Positions 60,037 through 64,000 of a DNA stretch of 64,000 nt are shown here, in pieces (position 1 is the first letter of the stretch; the number at the start of each line of letters is the position of its first letter). The notes beneath the pieces are model-generated. The model was not told the origin of the DNA, did no database searches, and saw only the letters and a list, made by a program, of their open reading frames with translations. The stretch is taken from NCBI RefSeq assembly GCF_003265705.1, contig NW_020312848.1:54474808-54538807 (forward strand), in the 5' to 3' direction. A program made the position numbers and the translations under genes. The stretch comes from Callorhinus ursinus. Its lineage: Eukaryota > Chordata > Mammalia > Carnivora > Otariidae.

Positions 60037-60224
60037 TGGGGGTCGGCAAACCTCTTCTGTAAAGGGCCCAACAATCTCTGTTGTAACTGCATAGCTCTAC
60101 ACTGTACCATGAAAACAGACGTAGATTATATGGAAATGAAGGCTAAGACTCTATTCCAATACAAGTTCATTGACGAAGGCCTGCTGTGGGTCAGGGCCTG
60201 GGAGCAGTAGTTTGCTGACCCCTA
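60037..60224 (+). mobile_element. hAT-Charlie-type MITE (MER58-like), 188 bp
   Basis: Terminal inverted repeats GGGGTCGGCAAACC and agtttgctgacccc bound it, with internal 'tctgtaaagggccc'. The 8-bp flanks ttctactg and ttccattg match at 6 of 8 sites (both changes are transitions), as expected for an old hAT target duplication. Non-autonomous and dead. Confidence 0.88.
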
Positions 60225-60239
60225 TTCCATTGTTTGGAC

Positions 60240-60681
60240 AAACTTGCTCCTGGGAAAGGCAGTCCCATGTATGCAGTCTTTTGACTCCTCCATGGCGAGG
60301 TGAGAATGTGCCTTGGGTCCAGAATGTTCCCTTTTCAAAGTAATAAGGAGCCCTCACAGCCTGTGATGGGCATATTTCTTTGAGAATATCTTCCCCTGGC
60401 ACGGACTTGATATGTACTTCTGTCTTCTGATGACACATGCCTGCCATAGGATACACGGCCCACCTCACTGCGCTATCCGTTCCCAGACAAAAAGTAGGGC
60501 AGGAAGCCTCTGTGCGACCGTCGCCAGGCTCGGGGATTTCAGAGGGAGGTCCGCTAGCCACGGACGACTGATGCTTACTACCAACAATCACTAAACTTGC
60601 GTGGCCTTGTCTCTTCTCTATGTGAGTAAATGTTGTTCCATTCAATTTTGTGTGAGTTGCCTTTCTTGGCAACACCAACAC
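60240..60681 (-). CDS. Candidate coding exon or pseudogene exon, unknown, minus strand
   Basis: The minus-strand frame opens directly at an acceptor-like site (ccatggtttttag, ending at 60682; the TAG of the acceptor is the upstream in-frame stop) and remains open for over 140 codons, then runs into the hAT element, so the true right end must be earlier. A donor-like gtaagc inside it (after ...SLVIVG) ends in phase 1, matching the exon at 59415-59624. CpGs are dense (near 60473, 60522-60564). Visible protein phrases are VLPRKATHTKLNG and MAGMCHQKTEVHIKS. No family was recognised. Confidence 0.3.
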
Positions 60682-61574
60682 CTAAAAACCATGGAATGAG
60701 CTGACCTTCTGGGACTACAGGCAGACACCTTGAAGGTATTTGCTAGCTTCCAAACGGTGGGACTTCCCCCTGCCCCTGGAGGTGGAAACAGATCTCATTC
60801 AACGCAATGTTTTGGTTTTTTACTGTTATTTGAAAGATACAATATTTTCTCTAAAAATTCATCTTTTAACTGTGGGATCAGTTTAAGCAACCGCTTTATG
60901 ACAAAATCTCTTACGAAACTGTCTTACAGCAAGGCTAAGAATTGTCATGAATATTCTAGGCCAATATGAGTGCTGTCTAGATGTCTTATTTCTCCTTGAG
61001 AATCCTTGGTTATTAGGTCAATATTCAAAAAATAAATTGCATGTTGGTTTTGACATAGTTCTGGGATATTGTATTGTGTCCCAGTATAGTATTTTATTGT
61101 TATTGAGGCTTTCCGTTAACACAAATGTATGTAAAATTAAATGAAAATATACATAAGTATTTGAAATTGTTAAATAACATGATAAATGACATTTACAACT
61201 AATGACATTTATTCAAATATTTTTTTTTAGAAAGCAGACTTTCTTTTATTCTGCCCTAGTGCAAATTTAGCTATCAAGTCCTTAAATTTCTGCTATTATG
61301 AGATTTTTTAAGCCAAGAAAATTTTTGGATAAGAATATTAGTGAAAACTTTCACATATATAAGTAATGGTTTGGCAGAAAAATGTATACAATTGTTTAGA
61401 TTTAGATATTTTTCCATCTGTTTTCTCTGAGAAGTGGTGAAGTTCAATTTTAAAATAAGAACTATATAATTTAGATTTTGTGATTTGGGGAATTTTCATT
61501 AATATTTGGACCTTTAGGGTAAGATTTCACGTGGTTATTTTAAAGTAGATTTTCTATCTAAATCAACCTCTCAA
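60682..61574. other. Unassigned AT-rich stretch
   Basis: No repeat or gene recognised in about 890 bp. Confidence 0.4.
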
Positions 61575-61590
61575 CTGATGAGCTATTTTG

Positions 61591-61804
61591 TTTTTTTGTT
61601 TGTTTGTTTGTTTGTTTTAAAGATTTTATTTATTTGACAGAGAGAGATAGCGAGAGCAGGAACAAAAACAGGGGGAGTGGGAGAGGGAGAAGTGAAGCAG
61701 GCTTCCTGCGGAGCAGGGAGCCCGACGTGGGACTCGATCCCAGGACCCTAGGATCATGACCTGAGCCGAAGGCAGACGCTCAACGACTGAGCCACCCAGG
61801 CGCC
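61591..61804 (-). mobile_element. Can-SINE, minus strand, (TTTG)n tail, TSD 61575-61590 / 61805-61820
   Basis: 'ttcctgcggagcagggagcc', 'gacgtgggactcgatcccag', head 'ctgagccacccaggcgccct'. The T-rich tail contains (GTTT)n. The flanks ctgatgag(c/g)t(a/t)ttttg differ at two positions. CpG retention suggests a recent copy. Confidence 0.97.
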
Positions 61805-61820
61805 CTGATGAGGTTTTTTG

Positions 61821-62530
61821 AAAAAATAAAACAGTGAGCATATTTGTTACGCTGAGAAATAAAGGAAATATTTTGTAAATATGTTTAGAAACGCAGCTAG
61901 TATAATTAAAAAGAAAATAACTTGTGCAATTTTTTTATTTCACTTCAAATTCTCTGACTGAAATCTCATTAAGTTCCTCTTTATATCATGACAGGTGCAA
62001 ATGAGCATAATTCTGACAATATCTATATTTTTATCTGCACAATGAAAAATAACCACTTGGATCTTTTTTCTTCTTTTGCATGAAACAATGGTATTCAGTT
62101 CTTTTTGGAGCATAATAAATATTCTTTGCTGAGTGAGGACTAAATTCACTAAGTTTGGTTCCCTATAACAACTGTGGGAAAACATAAGTGCATCACATAG
62201 TTACAACTTTTGTGGGCATAGTGAAACATAAGACCGCATCCTAAGAAATTAAGAATATGTTGGCATCACAGACTCTAGCAGGACTATTACTATCCTTAGA
62301 GACTCGTTAAGGAGGTAAGAACAGAGATAGAAATCAGCTTCCTATATTAGCTTTAGTGCCTTCTACCAGATTTTTAAAAATTATATTCTTTGTTTACATA
62401 TAGTCCATTCATGGCTTATCAACTGCAAGCATAAATTAAGATCATTCTGAATGAAGGTCGTGTCCATGTCCACAAATGTTTGAATAGTTTGACCGAAAAA
62501 CAGTCACATCAGTCCAAAAACCAGACGCCA
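61821..62530. other. Unassigned AT-rich stretch
   Basis: Nothing recognised. Confidence 0.4.
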
Positions 62531-62628
62531 ATCAAAAATACTCAGTCAAAATAAAAGTTGTCAACCATTTTTTTAAACGTAAAACTGTTACTTGACTAAT
62601 GATTTTCGTTTTTGACTGATACTCTTGT
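62531..62628. repeat. Imperfect ~30-bp inverted repeat (hairpin)
   Basis: Left arm 62538-62565 (atactcagtcaaaat...gtcaa) pairs with right arm 62593-62623 (ttgacta...ttttgactgatact) around a short T-rich loop, with small bulges. Confidence 0.6.
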
Positions 62629-62639
62629 GGGTTTTTTTT

Positions 62640-62990
62640 AATTTTAAAATCAGCTTTTAGAGGGGTACTTTCTATACAATGATATTTATTTACCAATTTT
62701 AAGTGTATAATTCAATCTGTGGCTAGTGATTAACCACTACTAAATTCTTAACAAAAAAAACCATTTCCATCATCCTTCAGTTCCCCTTCCATTCCTTTGC
62801 AGTCAATCCTCTATCCTAATGTTCACCTCCGGCCACCACTGATCTGTTTTCTTCACTCACTCTACATTTTCTAGTATTTAATATAAATGGAATCATGCAA
62901 TATGTAGTCTATTGTTTCTGGCTTTTTCATGTAGTTCGATTCTTTTGAGATTTATCCATGTTGTTTAAACAAATGTTATAAAACCCGCAA
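62640..62990 (-). mobile_element. Ancient L1 3' UTR, antisense
   Basis: 'ttttaagtgtataattcaat', 'ataaatggaatcatgcaata', 'gagatttatccatgttgttt' are complement of an L1ME-type 3' UTR in order. Confidence 0.7.
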
Positions 62991-63039
62991 TACATTGATA
63001 GCATTTTTGCTTTAAATAATCATCTTTTAACAAAACCAT

Positions 63040-64000
63040 AAATGAAAAAATGGTTTATTTGGTCATGTATTTACCATTTCTGGTGCTCTTCATCTTTGTA
63101 CAGATTGAAATTTCCCTCTGGTACCATATTCTTCCTCTCTGAAGAGTTGCCAGAACTTTCTTATAATACACATCTGTATATGATTAATTCTCTCTTGGCC
63201 TGAAAAAGTTTTTATTTTGTCTTAATTTCTGAGTGATACTTTACTGGCCTAAGATTTCTTGGTTGACAGTTTTTATTTTTTCCACTGAATCTTTAAAAAT
63301 GTCTGTTCATTGTTTCCTGTATTGCATAGTTCCAGGCAAAAAGTCAGCTGTGATTTTTAATTTTTTTTTTCCTCTCAATTTATGCATCTTTATTCTCTGG
63401 TTGCTTTTAAGATTTTTCACCTACTGGTTTTAGCAATTTGACTTTAATGCATTTTGTCATGGTTTTATTCATCCTTATTCTGCTTGGTATTTGTTGTGTT
63501 TTTTGATCTGTTTAGTTTTCATCACATTTAGAAAATATTTATCCATTATTTTTTCAGATATCTTTCTGCCTTCACTTCTTTCTCCTTGTGGAGCTCTAAT
63601 TACAAACATGATAGATATTGATGTTGTTCGGTAGAACACTGGTGCTCTGTTCATATTTTTCAGTAATTCTTCTGTCTTTCATTTTGAATTATTTGTATAA
63701 TGTCTGCAAACTTATTCATTTTCTCTTCTGCAGTGTCTCATATATTGCAAGTGCCATCCAGTGTGTTTTTCATTTCAAATATTGCACTTAAAAAATCTCA
63801 AGATGTTCTTTTTGTCTTTTTGTATTTCATTTCTTTCATCATGCATGTTTTTCTCTACCTAGCTGAACAAATGGAGCATGTTTATAGTAGCTCCTTCAAT
63901 ATTTTTTTTTTTTGCACTTTCCACTCTCCCTCTTATATCTGTACTAGTTTTTATTGACTTTTTTCACCTGGTTATATTTTCCTGCTTCTTTGCATACCTA
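63040..64000 (-). mobile_element. Old L1 5' region, antisense, cut by window edge
   Basis: 'tttaccatttctggtgctct', 'ctaagatttcttggttgaca', 'ccaggcaaaaagtcagctgt', 'tccttattctgcttggtatt' and, at the end, 'cctgcttctttgcatacc' follow L1M 5' complement. Same consensus segment as at 4206-5482 and 55500-55920. Confidence 0.82.

Overview
The window is mammalian nuclear DNA, about 60% A+T. It is packed with interspersed repeats, and I recognise no protein-coding gene in it. Fourteen tRNA-Lys-type Can-SINEs place it in Carnivora. Their head (GGGGCACCTGGGTGGCTCAG), B-box context and CT-rich body ending in (AAATA)n resemble the bear/seal/mustelid (arctoid) type more than the dog or cat types. A recent L1 3' end with the carnivore-type two-part 3' UTR agrees. 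The species cannot be named from this sequence.

Layout. 1-4205: old L1 on the + strand with a broken ORF2. 4206-6560: antisense L1 5' sequence plus older L1 scraps, carrying two SINEs. 6560-16600: mostly unassigned, with a MIR, a 151-bp foldback, three SINEs and a possible spliced non-coding exon. 16600-21500: an inverted pair of an unnamed repeat, a CTCF-like site, ancient L1 (antisense), L2 and MaLR LTRs. 21500-35650: MIR, L2 and MLT1 fragments, a tRNA-like old SINE with a 56-bp tandem copy, and a separated 96-bp direct repeat. 35640-46240: least repetitive part, with L2, an ERV1-like LTR and possible regulatory sequence. 46240-58800: dense L1 in both orientations with nested young insertions. 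58800-62640: mostly unique, containing a hAT MITE and two open frames bounded by splice-like sites on the minus strand (59.4-60.7 kb), the best candidates for real exons. 62640-64000: L1 antisense, running off the end.

There is no operon-like or system-like gene set. The interest lies in repeat archaeology (an in-place L1 inversion, a SINE with a 3' transduction, nested insertions dated by target-site duplications), in foldbacks, and in the unexplained CpG-retaining islands near 15.6-16.0, 41.2-41.6 and 59.4-60.7 kb. Family names were assigned by eye from remembered consensus sequences; subfamily labels should be treated as approximate.
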